A DNA stretch of 64,000 bases from SAR324 cluster bacterium (GTDB taxonomy: Bacteria; SAR324; JACQKK01), in assembly GCA_022574555.1 (NCBI GenBank), contig JACZRV010000005.1:1-64000 (forward strand). The letters run 5' to 3'. The position numbers and the translations under genes are program-made. Below, piece after piece: positions 46,504 through 55,563 of this stretch. The notes under the pieces are model-generated. The model saw only the letters and a list, made by a program, of their open reading frames with translations, was not told the origin of the DNA and made no database searches. The first letter of the stretch is position 1; the number at the start of each line of letters is the position of its first letter.

Positions 46504-47019
46504 ATAACAAACCATTATTACATTTGCACCATCGATCTATGTGATAAAGGGGGTAGCCGTGTCTGCGATCCCTGCACGGGTCTGGGTAAACTGATCATCG
46601 GTTATAACGAAGACGCGGGGCAAACCAATGTCCGCACAGGCTCCCACAACCTGGTGATCGGTGCCGAGCACAGCTACTCCAGCTACGGCGGCCTCGTCGC
46701 GGGGTGGGATAACTATATTACCGGAGCCTCGGCCACGGTGAGCGGCGGGTAGAACAACCACGCCACCGGTCCCTACGCCTCCGTCAGCGGCGGGGCAAAC
46801 AACACCGCCAGCGGCACCCAATCCGCTATCAGCGGCGGGCAGAACAACATCGCCAGCGGTGACTACGCTTCGGTAAGTGGCGGGACCAAAAACGATGCAA
46901 ACGGATTGGCATCTACAGTTGGTGGCGGCGCTGGATGCATGCCAATTTTGACTAATCGTTTTGTTTACGGATTCCAAGTTGATCCTACGGACGGATCATG
47001 CCCCTCAGGGAATCCGTGA
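46504..47019 (+). pseudogene. Broken YadA-head-like repeat protein
   Basis: An open stretch without start codon carrying a GSRVCDPCTGLGK lead and head repeats of trimeric autotransporter type (about 14-residue units: TVSGG-NNHATGPYA, SVSGGANNTASGTQSA, ISGGQNNIASGDYA, SVSGGTKNDANG). An in-frame TAG at 46750-46752 replaces what the neighbouring units show as Gln, Ala or Thr (CAG to TAG fits). The tail ends GFQVDPTDGSCPSGNP before a stop at 47017. The signal peptide and the membrane anchor are missing. Probably a remnant of a surface adhesin or fibre gene. Confidence 0.65.
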
Positions 47020-47128
47020 GTGGTCCTGGGTTGTGACGAATCGAGAAAGTTAAAAAGTGATGAAAATCACCATTTACAAGAGTAAAGTTCTGAGCTGGAC
47101 ATCTTGCGCAAGATTCATATTGGCGTGA

Positions 47129-47623
47129 ATGCTAATCTTCAGGTTTGCGATTATCGCTCTTTTGGGCTTGGCCCTTTCCAATACTGTATGGGGAGCAGGA
47201 ATATATGGTGCTGCCATTGTTTGCAAAGGGCAGTTGATTCTGTTGCGTGAGGGTTCCCGCTTGGTGTTTCAGTCCGCGGATTCCGAAATCCAGATCAAAC
47301 TCAATGACGTGATCCGTGCCGGTTCGAATTCCAGAATTATCGTGAAATCGGAAGATAACCCCACGCTTGTTATTGGGAGTCATACAGTTTTACAAATAAA
47401 GAATTGGTATAGAAACGGAAAACGGGGACAGGTTAAAGTTTTGTATGGGAGGATGATAGTTACTGGATTTTTTGGTATGAAAAGTTTCAACGTGAAAACC
47501 GAAAATGCCACTATCGAGTCAAAAGGTTCTAATTATTTAATCATAGTTACAACCAAAGGTGCAACGATCGTGTTTGTTAAAAGGCGTATCCAAGAAACCA
47601 CAAGATGCAATCTCGTGGGGTAA
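47129..47623 (+). CDS. Exported FecR-like domain protein, possibly frameshifted
   Basis: A 164-aa protein with a signal peptide (MLIFRFAIIALLGLALSNTVWGAG) and the start of a FecR-type beta-rich domain (LNDVIRAGSNSRIIVKSEDNPTLVIG, then MKSFNVKTENATIESKGSNYLIIV). It is clearly more AT-rich than its surroundings. The frame ends RRIQETTRCNLVG, which looks out of frame; the neighbouring frame continues GVSKKPQDAISWGKETRWAEFAK, so a one-base slip at the AAAA run near 47578 is suspected. Surface or periplasmic role unknown. Confidence 0.6.
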   Translation: MLIFRFAIIALLGLALSNTVWGAGIYGAAIVCKGQLILLREGSRLVFQSADSEIQIKLNDVIRAGSNSRIIVKSEDNPTLVIGSHTVLQIKNWYRNGKRGQVKVLYGRMIVTGFFGMKSFNVKTENATIESKGSNYLIIVTTKGATIVFVKRRIQETTRCNLVG

Positions 47624-47973
47624 GGAGACGCGCTGGGCGGAATTCGCGAAGGTAATGAAGGGCACCATTTACGTCAATCATTCGTTGAAATATCAGCTAT
47701 GCAACCCGAGGCCACGTTATCGAACGAGCCCGGCCGTTCTGAACCGGGCCGCCATGCCAGGCCAGCCACCGCCCACGGCCGTGTAAGCGCCATGTCAAAA
47801 AACAGTCGGCCGGGCAGACTGAATTGGCAACTGGAAGAAACGCCGAGCAATATCGCACAGCGGGCCGTGGAGTCGCGAAATCCGGCACCACCGTGCGGAA
47901 TTCAAGTCATTGGTGTATGCTGTAAATCCTGAAGATTTTCGTTTTTCATCCACCCCATTAAAGGGCGCCTCTG
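47624..47973. other. Intergenic, with the possible displaced end of the FecR-like gene
   Basis: The displaced frame WGKETRWAEFAKVMKGTIYV (about 47615-47690) may be the lost end of the FecR-like gene. Nothing else recognised before 47974. Confidence 0.35.
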
Positions 47974-49197
47974 ATGGCAGAATCGAGTGCAGCCCCTGCT
48001 GGTTCTGCTGCAAAGCCGAAGATGCGGCCCGTGGCGTTCGCCTTCGACGCGCGTTCCAAGCCTATCGTGCCTCACGTGCTGGAATTGGAGGCGAAGCGGC
48101 GCAAGCGCCTGTTTTCGCGCAAGCCCAAGGTCTCCCTGGAGCAAATGGCGTCGTCGCTGGCAAGCGGGCCTTCGCCAAAGGATCTGCAAAAGCTGCTGCC
48201 CAAATTTAACGGGTTCTATTATAACAATGAACAAGCCGATAAGATTTACGAGGCCCTCGGGCGCCTTTTTCTCGACGCCGCGGCGAAGGAGGAAAACGAC
48301 GGCGAACGGCAGCAGTTTCTCCTTTTCCAATCCATCGATGCACTTTCCATCGCCGTGCAAAAAGCGCCTAAGGCACTGAGCATCTCGGCCCAGGGCGTGA
48401 TTGTGGCCGTATATAAGATCTTGGGACCACAACATTACGAGACGGCGGCCACCGAGCGGGAGGTGCATCGCCAGATGTTGAACATGCTCAATATCAAGAA
48501 AGACCCCAACGATCTCGCCTCCCGCGAGACCATCATCAAGCTCTATCTGCGCGGCAGCCGGTACTACGAGGCGCTGGTGCAGATGGCGGAATACGAAAAG
48601 ATCATGCGCGTCAAAAGCCGGCCTCTTTATCAGCAGAAGATGGGCGAGGTCGCCTTCCGCAAGGCCGGAATTTTTCAGTCGATGATCGATTTCTACTTCA
48701 ACGTTCAGTCGGGCAAGCGCGAAGAGTCTCAGAAAGTGCAGAACAATCAAAAACTGAGCGGGTTCATTGCACGATTCAATCGGGACAACCGGGCCAACAT
48801 CACCCCGTTGGCCAACAATTCCATATTGGCGATGCAGAAAACGATTTCAAGCATGATTCAGATCGCCAATACGTTCTATCTGGAGGCGGCGCGTGCGGAG
48901 AGATTCATCCCCAAACACAAAGCCTACTTCTTCATCGCCCACAATTACCAGATCATCGAAAACTCGAAGGGCGCGATTCAGAACCTGCTCGAAGGCAAGC
49001 GCGTCCTGGAACTCGTCAAGATTCCACCGCAACAGAAGGCCGAAGAGAAGATCAAGTTCCTCGAGTCTCTCTATAGGGTATACAACGATCGCGGGCACAC
49101 CAAAGCCGCCGACGACGCGCTGAAGGAAATCGCGCAAATGCGCAAGCAGAGTCACGCCAAACCCAAAGAGGACGAATCCGGCCAGACGGCGGAGTGA
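47974..49197 (+). CDS. Unknown helical protein
   Basis: I do not recognise this 407-aa protein. It has no signal peptide or membrane segment and is basic and helix-rich throughout, with TPR-like helical pairs (for example YYEALVQMAEYEKIM, YYNNEQADKIYEALGRLFLD, YQIIENSKGAIQNLLEGKRVLEL). Lysine-rich N- and C-terminal tails (VLELEAKRRKRLFSRKPK; KQSHAKPKEDESGQ) look disordered. It is convergent with thrS. A cytoplasmic scaffold role is possible, as is a link to the CfpA-like filament; both are guesses. Confidence 0.7.
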   Translation: MAESSAAPAGSAAKPKMRPVAFAFDARSKPIVPHVLELEAKRRKRLFSRKPKVSLEQMASSLASGPSPKDLQKLLPKFNGFYYNNEQADKIYEALGRLFLDAAAKEENDGERQQFLLFQSIDALSIAVQKAPKALSISAQGVIVAVYKILGPQHYETAATEREVHRQMLNMLNIKKDPNDLASRETIIKLYLRGSRYYEALVQMAEYEKIMRVKSRPLYQQKMGEVAFRKAGIFQSMIDFYFNVQSGKREESQKVQNNQKLSGFIARFNRDNRANITPLANNSILAMQKTISSMIQIANTFYLEAARAERFIPKHKAYFFIAHNYQIIENSKGAIQNLLEGKRVLELVKIPPQQKAEEKIKFLESLYRVYNDRGHTKAADDALKEIAQMRKQSHAKPKEDESGQTAE

Positions 49198-49233
49198 ATG
49201 GCCTTTTTCAGCGACTGGCGGCGCCCGCCGGTT

Positions 49234-51033
49234 TCAGGGTTCCCCATCATCACGGCGCCAATCGATCCGTTCGGATATCTCTTTCTGCAGCATTTCCCTG
49301 GCCTTGTCGAAGGGCAGGGTGATTTGCGCTTTCGCACCATGCCGCTTCCAGCTGACGGCGGAATCGCTGGCTTCTTTCTGTCCCACGATGAACAGATTGG
49401 GCACCTTGGACGTGGCGCCGGAGCGTATTTTCTTGCCAAAGGAATCGCCCGAATCGTCGACTTCCGCACGGACGAATCCTCGGCGTAGGACGTCGCGCAG
49501 CCCCTGGACGTACGCGTTGAACGCGGGGGCCACGGGAATCAGGCGCACCTGCACCGGCGCGAGCCAGGTGGGGAAAACCCCGCCATAGTGTTCGATCAGG
49601 AAGGCCACAAAGCGCTCGTGGGTGCCCAGAGGGGCGCGGTGTATAATCTGGGGCCGGTGGCGCTCATTGTCTTTTCCGATGTAGGTCAAGTCGAACCGTT
49701 CCGACATAATCAGGTCCAGCTGATTGGTGGATACGGTTTCCTCGCGCCCGATCACGTTGCGGAGTTGCATGTCGATCTTCGGTCCGTAGAACGCCGCCTC
49801 GCCACGCACCGCCTCGAAGGGTATTCCAGAGTCCTCCATGGCCTCAATAACCAATTTTTCGGCGCGCGCCCATACATCGGGGTGCCCCACGAACTTCTTC
49901 CCAGCTGCCGCAAGATCGGGCAACGAAAGCCGTACCCAGTAATTCTCGATTCCGAACAAATCATAGTAGAAGGAGTGGAGCCGCATCACCGAGGCGAACT
50001 CCTCCCGCGTTTGCTCCTCGGCGCAGTATATATGCGCGTCGTTCATCGCCATGGCTCGCACGCGCAACAGTCCTGAAAGCTCGCCGGATTGCTCATAGCG
50101 GTAGCAGGTGCCGTACTCTGCCAGCCGCAGGGGCAAATCGCGGTAGCTGCGGGGGATCGCCTTATAGATCATATGGTGGAGGGGGCAGTTCATCGGCTTC
50201 AGGTAATAGTTGCCCTCGTCCCCTTCCATGGGCGGAAACATATCCGCCGCGTAATAGGGCAGGTGGCCCGATTTGAGAAACAACCCCTCCTTGGTGATGT
50301 GCGGGGTGGAGACTCTCTGATAGCCCCACTGAAACTCCGTCTCCTTGGCCAGCTTTTCCAGTTCATCACGCAAAACGGTGCCGTTGGGCATCCACAAGGG
50401 CAAACCCCGGCCCACCTCATCGGATATGGTGAAGATTTGCAGTTCGGCGCCCAGCTTGCGGTGATCTCTTTCCTTGGCCAGTTCCCGCTTGGCCAGGAAT
50501 TCCTTCAGCTCGGTCTTGTTCTCGAAGGCCAGGCCATAGACGCGCTGGAGCATCTTGTTCTCTTCCGAGCCGCGCCAGTAGGCGCCGGCCAGGGAATCGA
50601 TCTTGAACGCGTCCGCTGGCAGTTCCTTGGTGGACGTTACATGGGGCCCTTCGCACATATCGGAAAACGGTCCGTTGCGGTAGACACTCAGCACCTTCTG
50701 ACCGTTGTCCCGCATTTCTTCAGCATTTTCAGTCTTGTAAATGGCCCCGTCGCCCCTGAGCCGCTCGATCAGTTCCTCGGCGGGAACGTCCTCCCGCTCG
50801 AATCTCTGGTCGGCCCCTATGATGCGCCGCATAATTTTCTCCAGCCGCGGCAGGTCCTCCGGCGCGAGGGGCGGGTGCAGGTCGAAATCGTAGTAAAACC
50901 CGTTTTCGATGGGCGGGCCGTAACCCAGCTTGGCTTCGGGACGGATTTCCATCACCGCCTGGGCCAAAACGTGGGACAGGGAATGGCGGATGCGGTAAAG
51001 GCGGGAATCAGGGTCGAGTCGCTGGCGGTTCAT
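49234..51033 (-). CDS. thrS: Threonyl-tRNA synthetase, without TGS domain
   Basis: A 599-aa class II synthetase that attaches threonine to tRNA(Thr). The editing domain (about 10-190) keeps HSLSHVLAQAV and FSDMCEGPHV. Catalytic zinc ligands appear in LKPMNCPLHHMIY, MAMNDAHIYC and RAPLGTHERF. The anticodon-binding domain follows (about 500-599). The usual N-terminal TGS domain of about 60 residues is absent: translation begins just before the editing domain, from ATG 51033 with GGAG close upstream. TGS-less forms occur in several bacteria. Confidence 0.96.
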   Translation of the reverse strand: MNRQRLDPDSRLYRIRHSLSHVLAQAVMEIRPEAKLGYGPPIENGFYYDFDLHPPLAPEDLPRLEKIMRRIIGADQRFEREDVPAEELIERLRGDGAIYKTENAEEMRDNGQKVLSVYRNGPFSDMCEGPHVTSTKELPADAFKIDSLAGAYWRGSEENKMLQRVYGLAFENKTELKEFLAKRELAKERDHRKLGAELQIFTISDEVGRGLPLWMPNGTVLRDELEKLAKETEFQWGYQRVSTPHITKEGLFLKSGHLPYYAADMFPPMEGDEGNYYLKPMNCPLHHMIYKAIPRSYRDLPLRLAEYGTCYRYEQSGELSGLLRVRAMAMNDAHIYCAEEQTREEFASVMRLHSFYYDLFGIENYWVRLSLPDLAAAGKKFVGHPDVWARAEKLVIEAMEDSGIPFEAVRGEAAFYGPKIDMQLRNVIGREETVSTNQLDLIMSERFDLTYIGKDNERHRPQIIHRAPLGTHERFVAFLIEHYGGVFPTWLAPVQVRLIPVAPAFNAYVQGLRDVLRRGFVRAEVDDSGDSFGKKIRSGATSKVPNLFIVGQKEASDSAVSWKRHGAKAQITLPFDKAREMLQKEISERIDWRRDDGEP

Positions 51034-51278
51034 GGGCCTCCATGGCGAAGTGCGTGGGCGTGCGTATAGGAATCTGCAACCGCCGGGAATCTACCAAGGT
51101 ACCGGCAACCTTGATTACCCGTCAATGGGCGTATTGACCCGCACTTCGTCCCCAATCGGCCACGGCGTCTACATAAGAAGATGGCCCTCGCTGGGCGACA
51201 TGACCGGTGCGATCGAGGTTCGAATTTGTCGTGCCGGTTGGAACTGATCCGCCGGAGTCGAATCCAGTTACTAATAAA

Positions 51279-52868
51279 TTAGCCTTTCTTTGCTGGGTGC
51301 GGTTTGCTCTCGCCTGGCGCCTCCGGCGGCGGCGCGTCGGAATCCGGAGCAATTTCGTCCGTGGTATCTGCGGCGGCTGGTTCTGCAGAATTGGGGGGGG
51401 CAGAGTCAGGGGGGGCAGAGTCGGCGGCGGCTGGTTCTACAGAGTCGGCGGCGGGGGCTTTCTCGCCGGAATCCACGGCTGCCCCATCGCCGGCGATCTT
51501 CCCTTCGCCGGACTCGGCCTGAAGCTGGGCTCGCAGCTTGAGCCCCATCTCATAATACTCCTTTGCCGGGGCCGTATCGCCCAGCTTGAAGTAGCGCTTG
51601 CCGATCTTGTCGATGAGCTCCAGCTGCCCTTCGCGATTGCCCAGCGCTTCGCGGATGGTGAGGTGGTTCTTATAGAGCCGAATCAGCTTCCGCTCGTCTC
51701 CGGTGCTTTCCTGCACTTCTTCGATGAGGGAATAGATACGGTCCATCGCCTCGCGCTTTCCGGACTGACGATAAGCGGAGAGAATCTTATGGAGCAAGGC
51801 CACCCGGGTGGCCGGTTCGGCCTCGCGCGGGACCCCGGCCAGCATTTCGTGCAAAACCTCCGGCACGTCGGATTCCGGCGGTTCGCCTTTCCGGCGCAGC
51901 ATCTCCTCGAAGGCAATGGGGACGTCTTCCAGGCGGTCTTGCATGACCGCCAGCCGGGCGCGCAGCCATGCGGCCCGCCAGTCCATCAATTCGGGGGCAT
52001 CTTCCAGCAAGGCCCCAAATTGCTCCAGGGCGGCCTCCAACCCCTTCCGCTCCCCGGCGTCGTGAGCATCCTGGGCCAGTTTCAGCAGGGCCGCGCCTTC
52101 CTGGCGTAAATTTTCCGGCGAGCGGGCGTGCTCTAGGGCGGCTTGCACCTCGTCCAAGGGCGGCGCGGCGGATTTGGCTGGGGCCTGATGCCCTCGTGGT
52201 TCGGGATTTTGCGCAGAGGGAGTTTCAGCCGCGTCAGCGCCCGCCATGCCGGGTCGAAGGTCGGCAAAAAGGTCGCGATCCTCTCCATCCTCGGCAACTG
52301 CCTTCGTATCGCCTGACGCGACAGTGGGCCTTTGGCTCATTGCCGGAAATTTGCTGGCCGGAAATTTACCGCCGGCCTTGGCAGCCGCCGATATTTCGAT
52401 TTTATCCTCGGTCTGATCCGCTAGCGCATCGCTGCCATCCGCGTCAGATTCCGGGGGAGGCGCCTTGGCCGCTGCATCGCCGTCAGCTCCGCTGTCCGCA
52501 GCGGACTGTTCGAATTTTTCCAGATGGGCGCGGAAACGGCTGTATAGCTCCTTGTCGTGCGGATCGACAGTTTCCGTCGCGGGGACCGATTCCGGCTCCG
52601 GCGGCTCCGGCGGCGCCGGGGTCCCGCGCAACGCGGCAGGGGACGCACCATCCAGCGGTTCACCGCCCCTCGACGATGCTACGCGTCGGCTGGGAGCCGG
52701 TAGAACCGTGATATGGCGCCTGACGAGGATCACCTGGCCGGTGACCAACGCCACTATTGCCGCCAACAAGGCCACCCATTGGGCTGGAAACAAAAAGAGC
52801 AGCCCGGCGAAAACGGTCGCCGTTACCAGAATGCCGACTAGGGAAGTGCGATTCATCGAATCGTGCAT
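51279..52868 (-). CDS. Unknown membrane-anchored protein with TPR-like region
   Basis: A 529-aa protein with two N-terminal hydrophobic segments (about 8-30, 32-50), a long Pro/Ala/Asp/Glu-rich disordered region (55-240), a helical TPR-like middle (about 250-445; YSLIEEVQESTGDERKLIRLYKNH and RYFKLGDTAPAKEYYEMGLKL) and a second acidic/proline-alanine tail with DSAPP repeats. Start may be 52868 or 52856 (MNRTSL). Function unknown. Confidence 0.7.
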   Translation of the reverse strand: MHDSMNRTSLVGILVTATVFAGLLFLFPAQWVALLAAIVALVTGQVILVRRHITVLPAPSRRVASSRGGEPLDGASPAALRGTPAPPEPPEPESVPATETVDPHDKELYSRFRAHLEKFEQSAADSGADGDAAAKAPPPESDADGSDALADQTEDKIEISAAAKAGGKFPASKFPAMSQRPTVASGDTKAVAEDGEDRDLFADLRPGMAGADAAETPSAQNPEPRGHQAPAKSAAPPLDEVQAALEHARSPENLRQEGAALLKLAQDAHDAGERKGLEAALEQFGALLEDAPELMDWRAAWLRARLAVMQDRLEDVPIAFEEMLRRKGEPPESDVPEVLHEMLAGVPREAEPATRVALLHKILSAYRQSGKREAMDRIYSLIEEVQESTGDERKLIRLYKNHLTIREALGNREGQLELIDKIGKRYFKLGDTAPAKEYYEMGLKLRAQLQAESGEGKIAGDGAAVDSGEKAPAADSVEPAAADSAPPDSAPPNSAEPAAADTTDEIAPDSDAPPPEAPGESKPHPAKKG

Positions 52869-53128
52869 AGGCGAGAATGAAGCCGTACTATCCCATTACA
52901 CCTTTAGCAGGCTGCGGTCAAAATCGACGTTCCAGGGATCGTCGCCCCGCGGAGCGAAAACATCTGAGATGACCGAACGGCCAACCGCGGGGCCAATTTG
53001 CACAAACGTCGCAGCAGTGGGCGACACCGCCGGACAGCAAATCCTTCCGTGCAGTGGTGATAGTGGCCAGCACCGATACGCCGTGGGCGGGGGCGGTGAA
53101 CTGACTGATACCGAAACTGTCTGATCTC
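52869..53128. other. Short intergenic region
   Basis: No feature recognised between the unknown membrane protein and the lipoprotein gene. Confidence 0.4.
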
Positions 53129-53500
53129 CTATTTCAGACAACCTTCACGATCGGTGTCGTCGAGTTCCACGCCGTTTCGGGCGGCGGCAATGTCGATTTC
53201 CCGCAGGAAGCGGCACCCTTCGCGTCGACGTCTGTCGATGATGTAGAATGCGGGATAAGAGTGCCCCAACTCAAACTGCAGATCGAAGAAGCGAACCACT
53301 GCTCCGGCTGTTTGGTGCCGGGCCAGGTTCAGATACTTGCCATCCTTTTCACGCAACCAACTGCGAAAATAGACCAGCCCCCATTCCATCATCCGGTTGC
53401 CGGCCTCGATCCTGCGACGGATCGGCTCCAGGGTGGGCGCACAACCCGACGACGAGGCCAGGAGCAGCAATCCAATGACGATCGCGATCCATTTATGCAT
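53129..53500 (-). CDS. Small lipoprotein of unknown function
   Basis: A 123-aa protein with a lipoprotein signal: hydrophobic run IAIVIGLLLLASSSGC with the modified cysteine at C20. The mature part is about 100 residues, basic at first and acidic at the end, with aromatic residues (YFRSWLREKDG, HSYPAFYIIDRRRR). No family recognised. AAGGATA precedes the start. Confidence 0.75.
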   Translation of the reverse strand: MHKWIAIVIGLLLLASSSGCAPTLEPIRRRIEAGNRMMEWGLVYFRSWLREKDGKYLNLARHQTAGAVVRFFDLQFELGHSYPAFYIIDRRRREGCRFLREIDIAAARNGVELDDTDREGCLK

Positions 53501-53681
53501 GACTCGATATCCTTACGGATTTTGGGTGGCGGCCGATCTTGCTGAATACCGCGCGGCATGGCGCTCGGCGCCGATAATGTGCGGGAATTGCCCGGCTCAT
53601 CGGCGCAAGGCCGCGGGATCGCACCGGCACGTGGCTGGACGGGTCTATTTGATTATCGGTACTTGGAGGGATTTCTTGAGA

Positions 53682-54359
53682 TTAGATCGGTTGCGGTGCC
53701 GCGAGGCTGTCGATGGCGAATGTAGCGTTCTCATCGATCCACTTGCCCAATTCGCCCATGTGTACCAGTTTTTTCCCGCCATCGCCGAACTTGACGCGCT
53801 GGGCAAAAATCTCCTCCACCGCCTTGGTCTGCATCACGATCGCGTTGAGGTTGTAGACGTGAGTTTCCCCCGGCAGGGAAAAGGAGAGGTTGACATCTTG
53901 CTGTACCTCAATGGATGTTTTCGAACTGAAACAGCATCCGCCACTGCTGATGTTCAGAATCATGGCCCGAACCAGCAACAGGTCTTTCTCTTCGGAGAGA
54001 CCCGCGCTTGCCCGGACATCGGTGGGTATAAAGACTTTGATGCGGTCCGATTTACGCAAGTTGATCGTCTCCACGAATTGCGGATAGTCGGCCAGGATCA
54101 GCTTCACGGTGCGGTCCATGACGTCGCGGATGACGGTTTCGAATCCCACGACCGCGTTGCCCAGGAGCATGCGCAGGATCACCTTGTCCCCGGGCACCAG
54201 TTCCAAATCCCCCAGTGCCTGCAGAATCAGGTAGCGGTTGCCCACATTGCCCATCAGCCGGCCAATGTGGCGGGCTCCGCCGTCTTCCTCTTTGCGTTGG
54301 ATCTGCACGGGCGTGGTGCAATCGAAGTCGAATCGCGTCTGCGTTTTGTTGGCTGCCAT
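53682..54359 (-). CDS. PilZ-domain (YcgR-like) c-di-GMP effector
   Basis: A 225-aa cytoplasmic protein. The N-terminal half (1-110) is a YcgR-type beta domain (LQALGDLELVPGDKVILRM); the C-terminal PilZ domain starts at about 120 with RKSDRIKVFIP, a reduced RXXXR element, and has NISSGGCCF as the D/NXSXXG element, near residue 150. The first arginine pair of the classical RRXXXR is K-S/D variant, so c-di-GMP affinity may be altered. Acts on motility or exopolysaccharide in known members; target here unknown. Confidence 0.82.
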   Translation of the reverse strand: MAANKTQTRFDFDCTTPVQIQRKEEDGGARHIGRLMGNVGNRYLILQALGDLELVPGDKVILRMLLGNAVVGFETVIRDVMDRTVKLILADYPQFVETINLRKSDRIKVFIPTDVRASAGLSEEKDLLLVRAMILNISSGGCCFSSKTSIEVQQDVNLSFSLPGETHVYNLNAIVMQTKAVEEIFAQRVKFGDGGKKLVHMGELGKWIDENATFAIDSLAAPQPI

Positions 54360-54631
54360 CTGCCCAATGTCACTTCGTGTTTTGGTGTGGCGACTCCTGC
54401 GGAATCCATGGTTTTCACGCCCCCGCTGTCCGCAAACCGCCCTTCTTGTTCGCTTCGCACGAACCGGTTCACATATCAGCGCCTCTTGCGTGGAATGTCA
54501 ATCGCCCAATGCCGAAATCATCTTTATTTCGCATTTCCATCACCCCGTCCACATAATCTCTATCGGCCCATCTAGCTGAAATTGCGCGCTTATTCGCATA
54601 AATAAAAAAATCGAAACTCTGGGTTGACATG

Positions 54632-54658
54632 TTAGCACTCATAATGTTAGAGTGCTAA
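54632..54658 (+). promoter_or_regulatory. CIRCE operator (HrcA site) for the Hsp20 gene
   Basis: TTAGCACTC, nine bases, GAGTGCTAA: a perfect match to the CIRCE inverted repeat bound by the heat-shock repressor HrcA. A TTGACA (-35) at 54624-54629 lies just upstream, so the operator overlaps the -10/start region. Confidence 0.97.
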
Positions 54659-54716
54659 CAGATGATGGTTAACGGGCTGAAGCCCCAAGGAAGCACCTAT
54701 AGAGAAGGAGCAATCC

Positions 54717-55193
54717 ATGAATATCATTCGCTATAACCCCAATCCCTGGTTCGATACTGTATTTGATCGGCTGACGACAGACTTTATCAGTTCGTTGCCG
54801 GTCGCATCGCCCAAATCCGAAGGACGCACCCTCGTGCCGCGAGTGGACATCCGTGAAATCGGCGACACGATCGTACTGACGGCGGAGATTCCCGGCGTCG
54901 ATCGCGATGGCCTGAAGATCGAGGTCAAAAACGGTGTGCTGACGCTGCAAGGCGAAAAGCACCGTGAGGAAAGCAAGGAACAAAACGGATACTATCGCTC
55001 CGAGCGGGCATACGGATCGTTTTACCGCAGCTTTTCAGTCCCCGACGATGTGGACGGCGATGCCATCGAAGCCAGTTACAAGGACGGCGTGTTGACCCTA
55101 TCGTTGCCCAAGAAACCCGAAGCGGCGGCCAAAGTGATCGCCATCACCGAGGGCGGCGGCAACGCCAAACCCAAGGAAGTCGGCGTCAACTAA
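54717..55193 (+). CDS. Hsp20/alpha-crystallin small heat-shock protein
   Basis: A 158-aa cytoplasmic holdase. The alpha-crystallin domain spans about 40-140: VPRVDIREIGDTIVLTAEIPGV, the GVLTLQGEKH strand, and the closing GVLTLSLPKK motif. Helical N-terminal arm has NPWFDTVFDRLTTDF. The IXI/V C-terminal anchor is not obvious (KVIAITEGGG), a small oddity. Expression is set by the CIRCE site, so HrcA control with heat induction is expected; AAGGAG precedes the start. A hairpin follows the gene. Confidence 0.94.
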   Translation: MNIIRYNPNPWFDTVFDRLTTDFISSLPVASPKSEGRTLVPRVDIREIGDTIVLTAEIPGVDRDGLKIEVKNGVLTLQGEKHREESKEQNGYYRSERAYGSFYRSFSVPDDVDGDAIEASYKDGVLTLSLPKKPEAAAKVIAITEGGGNAKPKEVGVN

Positions 55194-55209
55194 GCGGCCG
55201 GCGAAAAAA

Positions 55210-55247
55210 GGCCAGCAGCGGGGGAAATCGTTTCTTCGCTGCTGGCC
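55210..55247 (+). terminator. Perfect 11-bp hairpin after hsp20
   Basis: GGCCAGCAGCG and its exact complement CGCTGCTGGCC around a 16-nt loop. The T tail is short (CATTTACC), so it may be an intrinsic terminator or an mRNA 3' end. Confidence 0.7.
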
Positions 55248-55563
55248 CATTTACCTCCAATTTTACCGCCAAAGCCATTTTACCACCAAGAAATCTGTCC
55301 CCACGGTTACGGGCGGCGCGGCGCGTTGCCAACGTTCACACCGATGTCCACCTGATGCCGCGATTCCACGGCAAGTCCGGTAAATTGGACTAGGGGCTCA
55401 ATCTCCCACCCAATCGTGTCGAAGAATTAAATCGTTCTCGGCGTTACAATCGTTGGCGCCCGCAGCGAACGGCTACCCGACTGCCGGCTGGGTCTGTTAC
55501 ACCCAGGAATGAAGGCTCAGGGGGGGGGCATGGGCGCCGGTGTTTTGGCCGTTCCCCATAATT
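55248..55563. other. Intergenic between hsp20 and the channel gene
   Basis: No gene recognised; convergent ends of two transcripts. Confidence 0.4.

Noticed and set aside
46537-46977. 146-aa minus-strand frame opposite the adhesin remnant
   Set aside because: The plus strand shows clear head-type repeats; the minus frame only mirrors their periodicity.
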